Source: Pelomonas candidula
GTDB lineage: Bacteria; Pseudomonadota; Gammaproteobacteria; Burkholderiales; Burkholderiaceae_C
Length of the DNA stretch: 64,000 nucleotides
Direction: 5' to 3'
NCBI RefSeq assembly: GCF_043555985.1
Contig: NZ_JBIGIC010000012.1
Location: 186,001-250,000, forward strand
Shown here: positions 44,035 to 53,682 of the stretch, piece after piece
Layout of the letters: the number at the start of each line of letters is the position of its first letter
Numbering within the stretch: the first letter of the stretch is position 1
Made by a program: the position numbers and the translations under genes
The notes under the pieces: model-generated
The model's input: the letters and a program-made list of their open reading frames with translations, nothing else
Told to the model about the DNA's origin: nothing
The model's database searches: none

Positions 44035-47000
44035 TCAGCCCGTCAGCTGCCCCCAAACCTTGTCCAGCCGCTTCACGCTGACCGGCTGCGGCGTGCGCAG
44101 CTCCTGGGCGAACAGGCTGACACGCAATTCCTCCAGCTGCCAGCGGAAGTCGTCCAGCCGCGCGTCGCGCACGCCCTTCAGCTCGGCCAGGCGGCGGGTG
44201 TAGCGCTGCTCCAACGGTTTGACCTCGCTCATCAGCTTGGCATCGCGGGCCGGGTCGGCGCGCGCCTTGTCGAGCCGGCCGGTGACGGCCTTCAGGTAGC
44301 GCGGCAGGTGTTGCAGCTGGGCCCACGGCGTGTCCAGCGCGAAGCGCTTGGGCACGAGCCGCTGCAGCTGCGCCGTGATGTCGTCACCCACGTCCTTGGC
44401 CGGGCGTGAGTCCTTGAGCTTGCGGCTGGCGTTGGCCAGCTCCTGCAGCACGGCGTGCACGGCACGCGCCACTTCCTGCGCAATCAGGTTCAGCCGGCTG
44501 CGGCCCTCTTCGATGCGCTTCTTGAACGAGATCGGGTCGGTCGGCAGCGGGTCGCCCAGGAAGGCTCGGTCCAGCGCGACGCCGATGATCTGGTCTCGCA
44601 ACTCCTCGGCCGTGCCCAGTGCCATGAACAGCACCGACATGCGCTGCAGGTCGGGGATGTTCTTCTCCAGGAACTTCAACGGCTCCTTCAGCTGCAGCGC
44701 GATCAGCCGGCGCAGGCCGGCGCGATGCCTGGCCGCCGCGACCTCGGGCTCGTCGAACACCTCGATCTCGACGTGCGCGCCCTTGTCGATCAGCGCCGGG
44801 AAGCCGATCAGCGTCTGGCCGCCCTTGCGCACTTCCAGCAGCTCGGGCAGCTCGCCAAAGGTCCAGTCCGTGTACGCCTGGCTGGAATCCCGGGCCGGCT
44901 CCGGCTTCTTGACCACTTCGGCCCGAACGCCCTTCCCCGCCACCGGCGCCGGCGCCGAGGCAGGTTTGGGCGCCTCGGCCGCCGGCAGCTTCAGCGCCGC
45001 CAGCGCCTGGAAGGCCGACCGCGCCTGGCCGCCCAGCTCCGCTTTCAGCGCGGCGAGCTGGCGACCCTGGCCCAGCTGGCGGCCATGCTCGTCGACGACA
45101 CGGAAGTTCATGAACAGGTGTGGTGCCAACTGCTCCAGCTTGAAGTCGTTGCGCTGCACGGCGAGCTGGGTACGCTCTTTTACCGCCTTCAGCAGCACAT
45201 CGACCAGGCCGCCTTGGGCGAACTGATTCAGCTCGATGAACTCGGCGACGAAGTCCGGCAACGGCGTCAGCCGCGCGCGTGGCTTCTGGTGCAGGCTCTT
45301 CAGCAGCGCCGTCACCTTCTGCGCCAGCATGCCGGGCACCAACCATTCGGCGCGTTCCTCGCTGACCTGGTTCAACGCAAAGATGGGCACGGTCACCGTC
45401 AGGCCGTCGCGCACGTCGCCGGGCTGGTGCAGGTAAGTCGCAGCGCAGTCCACGCCGCCCAGGCGGATGACCTTGGGGAAGGCCTCGCTGGTGACGCCTG
45501 ACGCCTCGTGCCGCATCAGCTCGTCCTGGCTGAGCTGCAGCAGCTTGTCGTTGCTGCGGCTTGCCTCACGCCACCACTTCAGCAGCGTGGCGCCGCTGAA
45601 CACGTTCGGTGGCAGCTTGTCGTCGTAGAAGGCGTAGATCAGCTCGTCGTCCACCAGCACATCCTGGCGGCGCGACTTGTGCTCCAGCGCCTCGACCTTG
45701 CTGATCTGCCGGCGGTTGTGGCCGATGAAGGGCAGTTGGCGGACCAGATCTTCCGGCAGCTCGTCGTTGACCAGGCCCTCGCGGATGAAGATCTCGCGCG
45801 CCGCCTTCGGGTCCACGCGGCCGAAGTTCACGCGCTTGTTGCTGTAGAGCACGATGCCGTAAAGCGTGGCTCGCTCCAGCGCCACGACCTCGGCGGCCTT
45901 TTTCTCCCAGTGCGGCTCCAGCAGCTGGGTCTTGATCAGGTGGCCGGCGATGGGCGGCAGCCACTGCGGCTCGATGTTGGCCAGGCCGCGGCCGTACAGC
46001 CGCGATGTGTCCACCAGCTCGGCCGCGACGATCCAGCGGCCCGGCTTCTTGCTGAGATGGGCGCCCGGGTGGCGGTAGAACTTGATGCCGCGCGCGCCGA
46101 GGTACCAGTCCTCGTCGTCACTCTTCTGGCCGATGTTGCCCAGCAGGCCGGCCAGCATGGACAGGTGGATCTGCTCGTAGGTCGCCGCACTCTGGTTCAG
46201 GCGCCAGCCATGTTCGGCCACGACCGTCTGCAGCTGCGAATGCACGTCGCGCCACTCGCGCACGCGGCGCGGGCTGACGAAGTTCTCGCGCAGCAGCGCC
46301 TCGTGCTTGCGGTGCGACAGCTTGTGCTCGCCCTCCCCGCCGCGGCTTTCGCCCAGCCATTTCCACAGCTTCAGGTAGCCCATGAACTCCGACTTCTCGT
46401 CGTCGAACTTCTTGTGCTTCTCGTCGGCGGCCTGGGCGGCCTCCTGCGGGCGGTCTCGCACGTCCTGGCCGGACAGCGCCGAGGCGATGACCAGCACCTC
46501 CGTCAGCGCATCGCGCGTTCGGGCCTCCAGGATCATGCGGCCCACGCGCGGGTCCAGCGGCAGGCGCGAGAGTTCCTTGCCAAGCGGGGTCAGCTCGTTG
46601 GCGTCGTCGGTCGCGCCCAGCTCGTTGAGCAGCTGGTAGCCGTCGGCAATCGCCTTTGGCCGCGGCGCTTCCAGGAAGGGAAAGCGCTCCACGTCGCCCA
46701 GGTGCAGCGACTTCATGCGCAGGATGACGCCGGCCAGGCTGCTGCGCAGGATTTCGGGGTCGGTGAACTTGGGCCGCTCGTTGAATTCCTTCTCGGAATA
46801 CAGCCGCACGCAGATGCCATTGGACACGCGGCCGCAACGGCCGGCGCGCTGGTTGGCGGCCGCCTGGCTGATGTTCTCGATCAGCAGCTGCTCGACCTTG
46901 TTGCGGTAGCTGTAGCGTTTGACCCGCGCCAAGCCAGGGTCGATGACGTAGCGGATGCCCGGGACCGTCAGCGAGGTCTCGGCCACGTTGGTGGCCAGCA

Positions 47001-47883
47001 CGATGCGGCGCGCGCCGTGCGGCTCGAAGACCTTGTTCTGGTCAGCCTCGGACAGCCGCGAGAACAGCGGCAGGATGTCCACGCCCGGTGGATGGTGCTT
47101 GCGCAGCGCCTCGGCGGCCTCGCGGATCTCGCGCTCGCCGGGCAGGAAGACCAGCACGTCGCCGCCGCCCTCGCGCCACAACTCGTCCACGGCGTCACAG
47201 ATCGCGTTGTTGAGGTCGTACTCGCGGCTTTCCTCGAACGGGCGGTAGCGCTGCTCGACGGGGAACAGGCGCCCCGACACCATCAGTACCGGCGCCGGGC
47301 CTTTGCTCGACTCGAAGTGCTTGGCGAAGCGCTCGGCGTCGATGGTGGCCGACGTGACGACGATCTTCAGGTCTGGCCGACGCGGCAGCAGCTCGCGCAG
47401 GTAGCCCAGCAGGAAGTCGATGTTGAGGCTGCGTTCGTGGGCCTCGTCGATGATCAGCGTGTCATAGGCGCGCAGCAGCGGGTCGCTCTGCGTCTCGGCT
47501 AGCAGGATGCCATCCGTCATCAGCTTGACCGACGCGCCCTTGGACAGCCGATCCTGGAAGCGGACCTTGTAGCCGACGACCTCGCCCAGCGGCGTGTTCA
47601 GCTCCTCGGCGATGCGCTTTGCGACACTGCTGGCGGCGATGCGCCGGGGCTGCGTATGGCCGATCAGCCCACCACCATTGACGCGACCGCGCCCCATCGC
47701 CAGCGCGATCTTGGGCAGCTGTGTCGTCTTGCCCGAGCCGGTTTCGCCGCAGACGATGACGACCTGGTGCTCGGCCAGCGCCTGCATGATTTCTTCCCGT
47801 CGAGAAGAAACCGGCAGCGATTCGGGAAAGGAAATGGAAAGAGCCGGTTGAGACAACCGGCTCTCGGGTCGTTCGGAATTCAT
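44035..47883 (-). CDS. hrpA: ATP-dependent RNA helicase HrpA
   Basis: DEAH-box helicase of 1282 residues, the usual length for HrpA. Motifs: Walker A CGETGSGKTTQLPKIAL, DEAH in IIDEAHERSLNIDFLLGY, SAT, and motif VI NQRAGRCGR, followed by the helicase-associated, OB-fold and long HrpA-specific C-terminal regions. HrpA rescues stalled ribosomes on mRNA and also acts in mRNA processing in E. coli. The ATG at 47881-47883 is preferred to an upstream ATG because of the N-terminal context. Divergent from argA with 46 bases between. Confidence 0.95.
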   Translation of the reverse strand: MNSERPESRLSQPALSISFPESLPVSSRREEIMQALAEHQVVIVCGETGSGKTTQLPKIALAMGRGRVNGGGLIGHTQPRRIAASSVAKRIAEELNTPLGEVVGYKVRFQDRLSKGASVKLMTDGILLAETQSDPLLRAYDTLIIDEAHERSLNIDFLLGYLRELLPRRPDLKIVVTSATIDAERFAKHFESSKGPAPVLMVSGRLFPVEQRYRPFEESREYDLNNAICDAVDELWREGGGDVLVFLPGEREIREAAEALRKHHPPGVDILPLFSRLSEADQNKVFEPHGARRIVLATNVAETSLTVPGIRYVIDPGLARVKRYSYRNKVEQLLIENISQAAANQRAGRCGRVSNGICVRLYSEKEFNERPKFTDPEILRSSLAGVILRMKSLHLGDVERFPFLEAPRPKAIADGYQLLNELGATDDANELTPLGKELSRLPLDPRVGRMILEARTRDALTEVLVIASALSGQDVRDRPQEAAQAADEKHKKFDDEKSEFMGYLKLWKWLGESRGGEGEHKLSHRKHEALLRENFVSPRRVREWRDVHSQLQTVVAEHGWRLNQSAATYEQIHLSMLAGLLGNIGQKSDDEDWYLGARGIKFYRHPGAHLSKKPGRWIVAAELVDTSRLYGRGLANIEPQWLPPIAGHLIKTQLLEPHWEKKAAEVVALERATLYGIVLYSNKRVNFGRVDPKAAREIFIREGLVNDELPEDLVRQLPFIGHNRRQISKVEALEHKSRRQDVLVDDELIYAFYDDKLPPNVFSGATLLKWWREASRSNDKLLQLSQDELMRHEASGVTSEAFPKVIRLGGVDCAATYLHQPGDVRDGLTVTVPIFALNQVSEERAEWLVPGMLAQKVTALLKSLHQKPRARLTPLPDFVAEFIELNQFAQGGLVDVLLKAVKERTQLAVQRNDFKLEQLAPHLFMNFRVVDEHGRQLGQGRQLAALKAELGGQARSAFQALAALKLPAAEAPKPASAPAPVAGKGVRAEVVKKPEPARDSSQAYTDWTFGELPELLEVRKGGQTLIGFPALIDKGAHVEIEVFDEPEVAAARHRAGLRRLIALQLKEPLKFLEKNIPDLQRMSVLFMALGTAEELRDQIIGVALDRAFLGDPLPTDPISFKKRIEEGRSRLNLIAQEVARAVHAVLQELANASRKLKDSRPAKDVGDDITAQLQRLVPKRFALDTPWAQLQHLPRYLKAVTGRLDKARADPARDAKLMSEVKPLEQRYTRRLAELKGVRDARLDDFRWQLEELRVSLFAQELRTPQPVSVKRLDKVWGQLTG

Positions 47884-47929
47884 TGCGACAGGATTGTCCC
47901 GCACCTGCGAGGCCGCACAATTCCGCCCC

Positions 47930-49273
47930 ATGACCGGCCTCGTCTTTCCTCACACCTTCGTGCCCTGGTTCCGTGCCGTGGCGCCGTACATCCACGCCTA
48001 CCGCGGCGAAACCTTCGTCGTCGGCATGCCGGGTGAACTGGTCGCTGCCGGCAAGCTGAATGCCTTCGTGCAGGATCTGGCCATCCTCCACGCCATGGGC
48101 ATCAAGATCGTCCTGGTGCACGGCTTCCGGCCGCAGGTCAACGAACAGCTGGCCGCCAAGGGTCAGCAGCCCCGCTACAGCCACGGCCGCCGTATCACCG
48201 ATGCCGTCGCACTGGACTGCGCGCAGGAGGCTGCCGGGCAACTGCGCTTCGAGATCGAGGCCGCCTTCAGCCAGGGCCTGCCCAACACGCCCATGGCCAA
48301 CGCCACCGTGCGGGTCGTCTCCGGCAATTTCCTGACCGCACGACCGGTCGGGATTGTCGACGGCGTGGATTTCCAGCATTCCGGCCTCGTGCGCAAGGTC
48401 GACGGCGGCGCCATCCAGCGCGCCATCGACATCGGCGCCATCGTGCTGCTGTCGCCGTTCGGCTTCTCGCCCACCGGCGAGGCGTTCAACCTGAGCATGG
48501 AAGACGTCGCCACGGCCACGGCCATCGCGCTGCAGGCCGATAAGCTGCTGTTCGTCTGCGAGGTGCCGGGCGTGCCGGAGGACGTCAACGATCCCGAGAG
48601 CCCCATCGACACCGAGCTGGCGCTGGCCGACGCCGAGCGCATGGTCGCCAACGCCGGCCCGGCGCCGGAGCCCACCGACGTGGCCTTCTACCTGCGCCAC
48701 TGCGCCGAGGCCTGCCGCGCCGGCGTGGAGCGCTCGCACATCATTCCGTTCGCCGTGGACGGTGCGCTGCTGCAGGAGGTCTACACCCACGACGGCATCG
48801 GCACCATGGTCGTCGACGAGAAGCTGGAAAGCCTGCGCGAAGCCAGTTCCGACGACGTGGCCGGCATCATCAAGCTCATCGAGCCCTTCGAACGCGACGG
48901 CACGCTGGTCAAGCGCAGCCGCACGGAGATCGAGCGTGACGCCGAGCTTTACACCGTCATCGAGCACGACGGCGTCATCTTCGGCTGCGCGGCGCTATAC
49001 CCTTATGTCGAGGCCCGCACGGCCGAAATGGCGGCGCTGACGGTATCGGCCGAAGTACAAGGCCAGGGCGACGGCGACCGCCTGCTGAAAAGAATCGAGC
49101 AGCGCGCGAAAGCCATGGGCCTGGATAGCATCTTCGTGCTGACGACGCGCACGATGCACTGGTTCATCAAACGCGGTTTCCAGCAGGTCGACCCCGAATG
49201 GCTGCCGGAAGAACGCAAGCGCAAATACAACTGGGACCGGCGCTCGCTGGTGCTGGTCAAACGATTCAACTAA
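47930..49273 (+). CDS. argA: Amino-acid N-acetyltransferase (N-acetylglutamate synthase)
   Basis: Enzyme of 447 residues, the length of classical ArgA. The N-terminal part is an amino-acid-kinase domain (FVVGMPGELVAAGKLNAFVQ, KIVLVHGFRPQVNEQLAAKG) that binds arginine for feedback inhibition; the C-terminal part is a GNAT domain (CAALYPYVEARTAEMAALTV, GQGDGDRLLKRIEQRAKAMG). It makes N-acetyl-L-glutamate from acetyl-CoA and glutamate, the first step of arginine synthesis. The start ATG at 47930 follows directly on CCGCCCC; no strong ribosome-binding site. Confidence 0.95.
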   Translation: MTGLVFPHTFVPWFRAVAPYIHAYRGETFVVGMPGELVAAGKLNAFVQDLAILHAMGIKIVLVHGFRPQVNEQLAAKGQQPRYSHGRRITDAVALDCAQEAAGQLRFEIEAAFSQGLPNTPMANATVRVVSGNFLTARPVGIVDGVDFQHSGLVRKVDGGAIQRAIDIGAIVLLSPFGFSPTGEAFNLSMEDVATATAIALQADKLLFVCEVPGVPEDVNDPESPIDTELALADAERMVANAGPAPEPTDVAFYLRHCAEACRAGVERSHIIPFAVDGALLQEVYTHDGIGTMVVDEKLESLREASSDDVAGIIKLIEPFERDGTLVKRSRTEIERDAELYTVIEHDGVIFGCAALYPYVEARTAEMAALTVSAEVQGQGDGDRLLKRIEQRAKAMGLDSIFVLTTRTMHWFIKRGFQQVDPEWLPEERKRKYNWDRRSLVLVKRFN

Positions 49274-49351
49274 GCCCCAAAAGGCCCATCAATACGGGCC
49301 GCACGCTAAAGTGCCGGCCCATTTCCTATCTCGCGTTTCAGGAGTCCCGCC

Positions 49352-49630
49352 ATGCCCCGCACCGTTCAATGCGCCTATCTGAAGAAGGAAGCCGAAGGGC
49401 TGGACTTCCCGCCCTATCCCGTCCACACCGAACTCGGCAAGAAGGTCTGGGAAAACGTCAGCAAGGAAGCCTGGGCGGCCTGGATGAAGCACCAGACCAT
49501 GCTCGTCAATGAAAACCGCCTGAACCTCGCCGACCTGCGCGCCCGTCAATACCTGATGCGCCAGGCAGACCAGTTTTTCTTTGGTACGGGCGCAGAGACC
49601 GTGGCCGGCTACGTGCCGCCCGCCGCCTGA
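49352..49630 (+). CDS. yggX: Oxidative damage protection/Fe(II)-trafficking protein YggX
   Basis: Protein of 92 residues matching YggX throughout: VQCAYLKKEAEGLDFPPYP, then ELGKKVWENVSKEAWAAWMK, and NENRLNLADLRARQYLMRQA. It helps protect iron-sulphur clusters and limits iron-driven oxidative damage, with its single Cys7 at the conserved position. It stands alone, about 80 bases after argA, followed by its own terminator. Confidence 0.95.
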   Translation: MPRTVQCAYLKKEAEGLDFPPYPVHTELGKKVWENVSKEAWAAWMKHQTMLVNENRLNLADLRARQYLMRQADQFFFGTGAETVAGYVPPAA

Positions 49631-49676
49631 GCGTTACCTGGCGCTCAAACCAGGGTGGAAGCCTCGGTGAATACCC

Positions 49677-49706
49677 AGGGGCCGGCACGGCAGTCGCCGG
49701 CCCTTT
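49677..49706 (+). terminator. Terminator after yggX
   Basis: GGGCCGGC and GCCGGCCC form an 8-bp GC stem around a 9-base loop, followed by TTTC and later a TTTC again. Typical position some 50 bases after the yggX stop. Confidence 0.7.
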
Positions 49707-49822
49707 CAGTTTCATGCGGCGCTGTTCGACAGCGGCAATCTTGCCGGCATCCTTCATCGCGCAAATCGGCGAATTAATGCACCGCCCTTTGAAACTCGTC
49801 GCAACTGGCCAACGGAAAACTC

Positions 49823-49852
49823 TTGCGCTTATCCCCTTTCCCGCGATTTAAT
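49823..49852 (+). promoter_or_regulatory. Sigma-70-type promoter candidate for the H-NS-like gene
   Basis: TTGCGC (49823-49828) and TTTAAT (49847-49852) are separated by 18 bases. This would give a leader of about 95 bases, which is long and may carry regulation. Confidence 0.5.
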
Positions 49853-49953
49853 CCGGGCACGGAGATACTCGCGGCTGCACAAGCCGACGACTCCGAGGCC
49901 GCGCCGCCCATCGTCGCGAGTCTCAACGCTCAAATCGCAAGAGGAATAGCAGC

Positions 49954-50250
49954 ATGTCCAGTCTGAAGGATCTCCTGGCCCAACGCGCCGCGCTGGATGA
50001 ACAGATCAACCAAACCAAGGATCGCGAACGCAGCGAGGCCATCGCCAAGGTCAAAACCCTGATGAGCGAATATGGTCTGACAATTGCCGATCTCAGCGTG
50101 CGCACGCCCAAGCCTGCCAAGGTGTCCAAGGTCGCCGCGAAATATCGCAACCAGGCCACCGGAGAAACTTGGAGCGGTCGCGGCCTGCAGCCCAAATGGC
50201 TGAAGGCCGCGATTGCTGGCGGCGCCAAGCTGACCGATTTCGCCGTTTAA
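49954..50250 (+). CDS. H-NS family nucleoid-associated protein
   Basis: Protein of 98 residues. The N-terminal half is a coiled coil for dimerisation (LKDLLAQRAALDEQINQTKD). The C-terminal DNA-binding part has YRNQATGETWSGRGLQPKWL, matching the AT-hook-like motif of H-NS (TWTGxGRxP) with SGRGLQP. Such proteins bind AT-rich DNA and silence foreign genes. Position after a 95-base leader. Small size and sequence match the Burkholderiales H-NS-type proteins. Confidence 0.92.
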   Translation: MSSLKDLLAQRAALDEQINQTKDRERSEAIAKVKTLMSEYGLTIADLSVRTPKPAKVSKVAAKYRNQATGETWSGRGLQPKWLKAAIAGGAKLTDFAV

Positions 50251-50297
50251 CAACCTGTCCATAAGGGCCGTCCGGTCGCCGGCGCCCCCCTTGAATC

Positions 50298-50324
50298 AAG
50301 GCCCACCGTCACGGTGGCCTTTTT
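50298..50324 (+). terminator. Terminator after the H-NS-like gene
   Basis: AAGGCCCACCGT and ACGGTGGCCTT form a strong stem followed by TTTT. It lies about 50 bases after the stop. Confidence 0.9.
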
Positions 50325-50514
50325 CATTTGCGGCAGGTCGGCCGACTAAACTCGGGCGATGCCTTTCGTCACGCCGTCTGCACCGTTAGGACACGGGTTT
50401 TACCCAGTCGCCACGGCCCTGGCGTGCGAAGAGATTTCCGCCATGCCCGCCGCCGTACGCACAGCCCCACACGCCCGCGCCCCCGCGGCGAGCGGGTCTG
50501 CGCCGTCCTGAGCC

Positions 50515-53500
50515 ATGGACTTGCACTCCAGCATCAGCGACACGCTCGAAACCCGCAGTCCCGGCTCCACGCTGCCGGGACTGCCGCCGTCGACCACGCT
50601 ACCAGCAGGACCGCGCCGCATCCATGACCGCCGCGGCGCACGGCGCCTGCGCCGCGTTGGCTACGCCGCGCTGATCGGTCTGGCCGGCGGCCTCGCCGTC
50701 GCCTGGGCGCTGGCGGCCTCGACGCTGCCGCCACTGCTGCGCCTGCCCCAACCGGCCTCGGCCGTTCCGGCGGCCGAGTTCTTCATCCCCATGCTGATCG
50801 CCGCACTCGGCCTCGGAACGCTGTGGCGGCTGGGCGCCTGGGTACTGCCGCTGGTCATGGCGGGGTTGCTGGTCGGCTGCGGCCTGCCATTGCTGCTGGA
50901 ACCAGGCACCACGCCGATGGCCCTGCTCGGCTCTGCCCCCGTACTCAGCACGCTGGCCTTGCCATTGCTGGCAGCGGTGCTGAACCGCAGGCTGCTGCGC
51001 CGGCTGGGCTTGACCGGCAAGCTGGCCGCCCGCCAGGAAATGGCCAGCTTCGCCCTGCTGGCCGGACTGGCGGCGCCACTGCTGGCCGGGCTGTTCGGCC
51101 TGCTGACGCTGCTGGCCTGCGGGGCGACACGCGGCCAGGCATTCGCCGGCGCTTTGATGCTGGCCGGCGCCTGGTCGCTGGCGCTGCTGAGCATCGGCAC
51201 GGCGTTGCAGGCCAGCGCGCAGCGGCCCCGGCGCAGTGGGCGCTGGACGGGCCATGGGGTTTTCGCCGCCGCCGTGGCCGCCCAGGCCGCCTCGTCGTGG
51301 CTGCCCGGCGACGGCGCCCTGTTGCTGACGCCGCACCTGCTGCTGAGCCTGCACGCGCTGCAGGCCTCGCCGCGCCACAACGCCCGGGTCGGCATCGTGC
51401 TGCTGGTGTTGTGGGCCCTGGGCGCCCCGGCGACACCGCTGGCGTGGGTGACCGGCGCCTTGCTGGCCGCGCTGCCGCTGGCCGTCATCGCGCTCAGCCA
51501 GCACCAGATTCGCGACCGCGACAGCTGGCGCAGCGCGCTCGATGCCCAGGGGCTGGCGTTGGCCGAGTGGCGGCTGCCCGAGGGCCGCCGACACGCCTCG
51601 GCGCGCTGGATCGCACTGACAACGCCGGTCGACCCCGCCGCCAAGTCTGGCAGCGCGCCGCTGGACTGGGTGCGCGCAGCCCACCCCCGCGACCGCGAGG
51701 CCGTGCGCGTAGCGCTGCGCGAGCTCATCGCGACGCCCGACGAAGACCGTCTCGGCCTGTCGCTGCGGCTGGCGGCCGACGGCGGCGACTGGCGCTGGCA
51801 TGAACTCCAGGCCCACGTGGCTCAGCGCGACCGCCAGGGCCGGGCGCTCAACCTCATCCTGACGCTGGCCGACATGAGCTGGCGCCACACCGCCGAGGAG
51901 CGCGAGCGGATGTCCGCCACGTTGTTCCAGCAGGCGACAGAGGGCCTGGCCGTCGTCGACCTGCAATGGCGCATCGTCGAGGTCAATCCGGCCTTCTGCG
52001 ACATCGTCCATGCCTCTCGCGAGTCACTGGTGGGCCGGCCCGCCGCGCCGCTCAGCACCGCCAACCTGCAGCGCAGCGGCCAGGAGCCGGCAGAGCTGCA
52101 GGCGCTGCTGAGCAAGGGCCAGAGCTGGAGCGGCCAGTTGCAGGCCGAGCTGGACGACGGCGGCCGGCACGTCTTCGCCGCCAAGCTGAGCCCCGTGCCC
52201 GAACCGGCCGGCACCAACCCGCGCTGGCGACTGCTGAGCCTGACCGACCTCGGCGAAAGCCTGCGTCAGCAGGAGCTGCTGCGGCGCAGCCTGCGCTACG
52301 ACGTCGCCACCGGCCTGCCCAACCGCGACGAGTTCATGCGGCTGATGCAGCAGTCCATGGCAGCCGCCAATCGCGACAACTTCAAGCTCGTCATCGCCGT
52401 CATCGACCTGGACGACTTCGCCCGCGTCAACGCCGAGCACGGCCAACTGGTCGCCGACGCCGTGCTGCTGCAGCTCAGCGGCCGGTTGCAGGCCACGCTG
52501 CGCGGCGCCCGCGGCGCCTGGCCCGACACGGCCGACCACCTCGCCCGCCTGCATGGCGACGAATTCGCCGTGCTGCTGCGCGTGCAGACGCCCGAGGAGG
52601 CCCAGCGCGCCGTCGACCGCCTGCTGGCGGTGCTGTTCACGCCGGTCGCCATCCGTGAGAGCCGCATCGGCGACGGCCTGGCGCTGGAGATCGGCGCCAG
52701 CATGGGGGCCACCGTCTACCCGCTGGACGACGCCGACCCAGAGACGCTGCTTCGCCACGCCGGACACGCCCTCTACCGGGCCAAGCACGCCGGCCGCGGC
52801 CGCGTGCAGTTCCACGACACGATGCTGGACCAGCGCGACGAGGCCGGCCTCATCGCCACGGCCCGCCTGCAGCAGGCGCTGGACGGCGGCGAACTGCTGC
52901 TGCATTACCAGCCCCAGATCGACCTGCGCACCGGCCTGGTCATGGGCGTCGAGGCGCTGCTGCGCTGGCAGCACCCGGAGCGCGGCCTGCTGACGCCGGC
53001 GCACTTCCTGCCGCAGCTTGAGAAGACCGGGCTGGCCCTGCAGGTGGGCGACTGGGTCATCGAGCAGGCCTTGGCGCAGGCCGCCACCTGGCTGGCCGAG
53101 GGGCTGAACGGCGGCCGCGGCCTGCCGGTCAGCGTCAACGTCGGCGCCCGCCAGCTGAGCCGCCCGGATTTCCCGCAACGCCTGCAGGAGCTGCTGCAGC
53201 GCCAGCCGGTCGAGATTGCCCAGTTGCTGCACCTGGACGTGCTGGAGTCCGACGCACTGGCCGAGACTGCCTGTGCGCAAGCCCTCATCCAACGCTGCAT
53301 GCACCTGGGCGTGGGTGTCGCACTGGACGACTTCGGCGCCGGCTACTCGCACCTGTCGTCGCTGAAGCGCCTGTCCGTCGACACGCTGAAGCTGCACCGC
53401 AGCTACGTGCAGGGCATGCTGGGTGACGCGCAGGACCTGTCGCTGGTGGAAAGCGTCATCGGTCTGGCCCGGAACATCGGCTGCGCCGTGCTGGCCAAGG

Positions 53501-53673
53501 GCATCGAAAGCCGCGCCCACGCCCGTGAGCTGCTGCGCCTGGGCTGCCGTCTCGGCCAGGGCAACGGCATCGCCGCCGCCATGCCGCCGCAAAGCCTGCC
53601 CGGCTGGATAGACAGCTTTGCCGCCGGCAATTGGGCGGGTCAATTGAAGCTGCCCACCCAGGCCGGTCTTTAA
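50515..53673 (+). CDS. Membrane GGDEF/EAL protein with PAS domain, motifs degenerate
   Basis: Protein of 1052 residues. Residues 45-345 hold about 8-10 hydrophobic segments, a membrane sensor. A PAS domain (about 465-580; EGLAVVDLQWRIVEVNPAF) precedes a GGDEF domain (about 595-755) and an EAL domain (about 785-1035). The GGDEF signature reads LHGDEF with His680 replacing the first glycine. EAL is intact (813-815), as are DDFGAGYS (Asp938, Asp939) and NVGARQLS, but the AEGVE motif is AKGIES with Lys995 in place of the general-base Glu. So diguanylate cyclase activity is doubtful and phosphodiesterase activity is probably lost. ATG at 50515 lies next to the leading PurG-like frame only by chance; it is the sole good start. 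Confidence 0.9.
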   Translation: MDLHSSISDTLETRSPGSTLPGLPPSTTLPAGPRRIHDRRGARRLRRVGYAALIGLAGGLAVAWALAASTLPPLLRLPQPASAVPAAEFFIPMLIAALGLGTLWRLGAWVLPLVMAGLLVGCGLPLLLEPGTTPMALLGSAPVLSTLALPLLAAVLNRRLLRRLGLTGKLAARQEMASFALLAGLAAPLLAGLFGLLTLLACGATRGQAFAGALMLAGAWSLALLSIGTALQASAQRPRRSGRWTGHGVFAAAVAAQAASSWLPGDGALLLTPHLLLSLHALQASPRHNARVGIVLLVLWALGAPATPLAWVTGALLAALPLAVIALSQHQIRDRDSWRSALDAQGLALAEWRLPEGRRHASARWIALTTPVDPAAKSGSAPLDWVRAAHPRDREAVRVALRELIATPDEDRLGLSLRLAADGGDWRWHELQAHVAQRDRQGRALNLILTLADMSWRHTAEERERMSATLFQQATEGLAVVDLQWRIVEVNPAFCDIVHASRESLVGRPAAPLSTANLQRSGQEPAELQALLSKGQSWSGQLQAELDDGGRHVFAAKLSPVPEPAGTNPRWRLLSLTDLGESLRQQELLRRSLRYDVATGLPNRDEFMRLMQQSMAAANRDNFKLVIAVIDLDDFARVNAEHGQLVADAVLLQLSGRLQATLRGARGAWPDTADHLARLHGDEFAVLLRVQTPEEAQRAVDRLLAVLFTPVAIRESRIGDGLALEIGASMGATVYPLDDADPETLLRHAGHALYRAKHAGRGRVQFHDTMLDQRDEAGLIATARLQQALDGGELLLHYQPQIDLRTGLVMGVEALLRWQHPERGLLTPAHFLPQLEKTGLALQVGDWVIEQALAQAATWLAEGLNGGRGLPVSVNVGARQLSRPDFPQRLQELLQRQPVEIAQLLHLDVLESDALAETACAQALIQRCMHLGVGVALDDFGAGYSHLSSLKRLSVDTLKLHRSYVQGMLGDAQDLSLVESVIGLARNIGCAVLAKGIESRAHARELLRLGCRLGQGNGIAAAMPPQSLPGWIDSFAAGNWAGQLKLPTQAGL

Positions 53674-53682
53674 ACTCCCGGG

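Larger units (their letters stand above)
49631..49953. other. Intergenic region between yggX and the H-NS-like gene
   Basis: No gene seen in this 323-base stretch. It holds a terminator (49677-49706), an AT-richer block (about 49760-49860) with a promoter candidate, and the leader of the H-NS-like gene, which ends with an AAGAGGAA ribosome-binding site. Confidence 0.7.
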
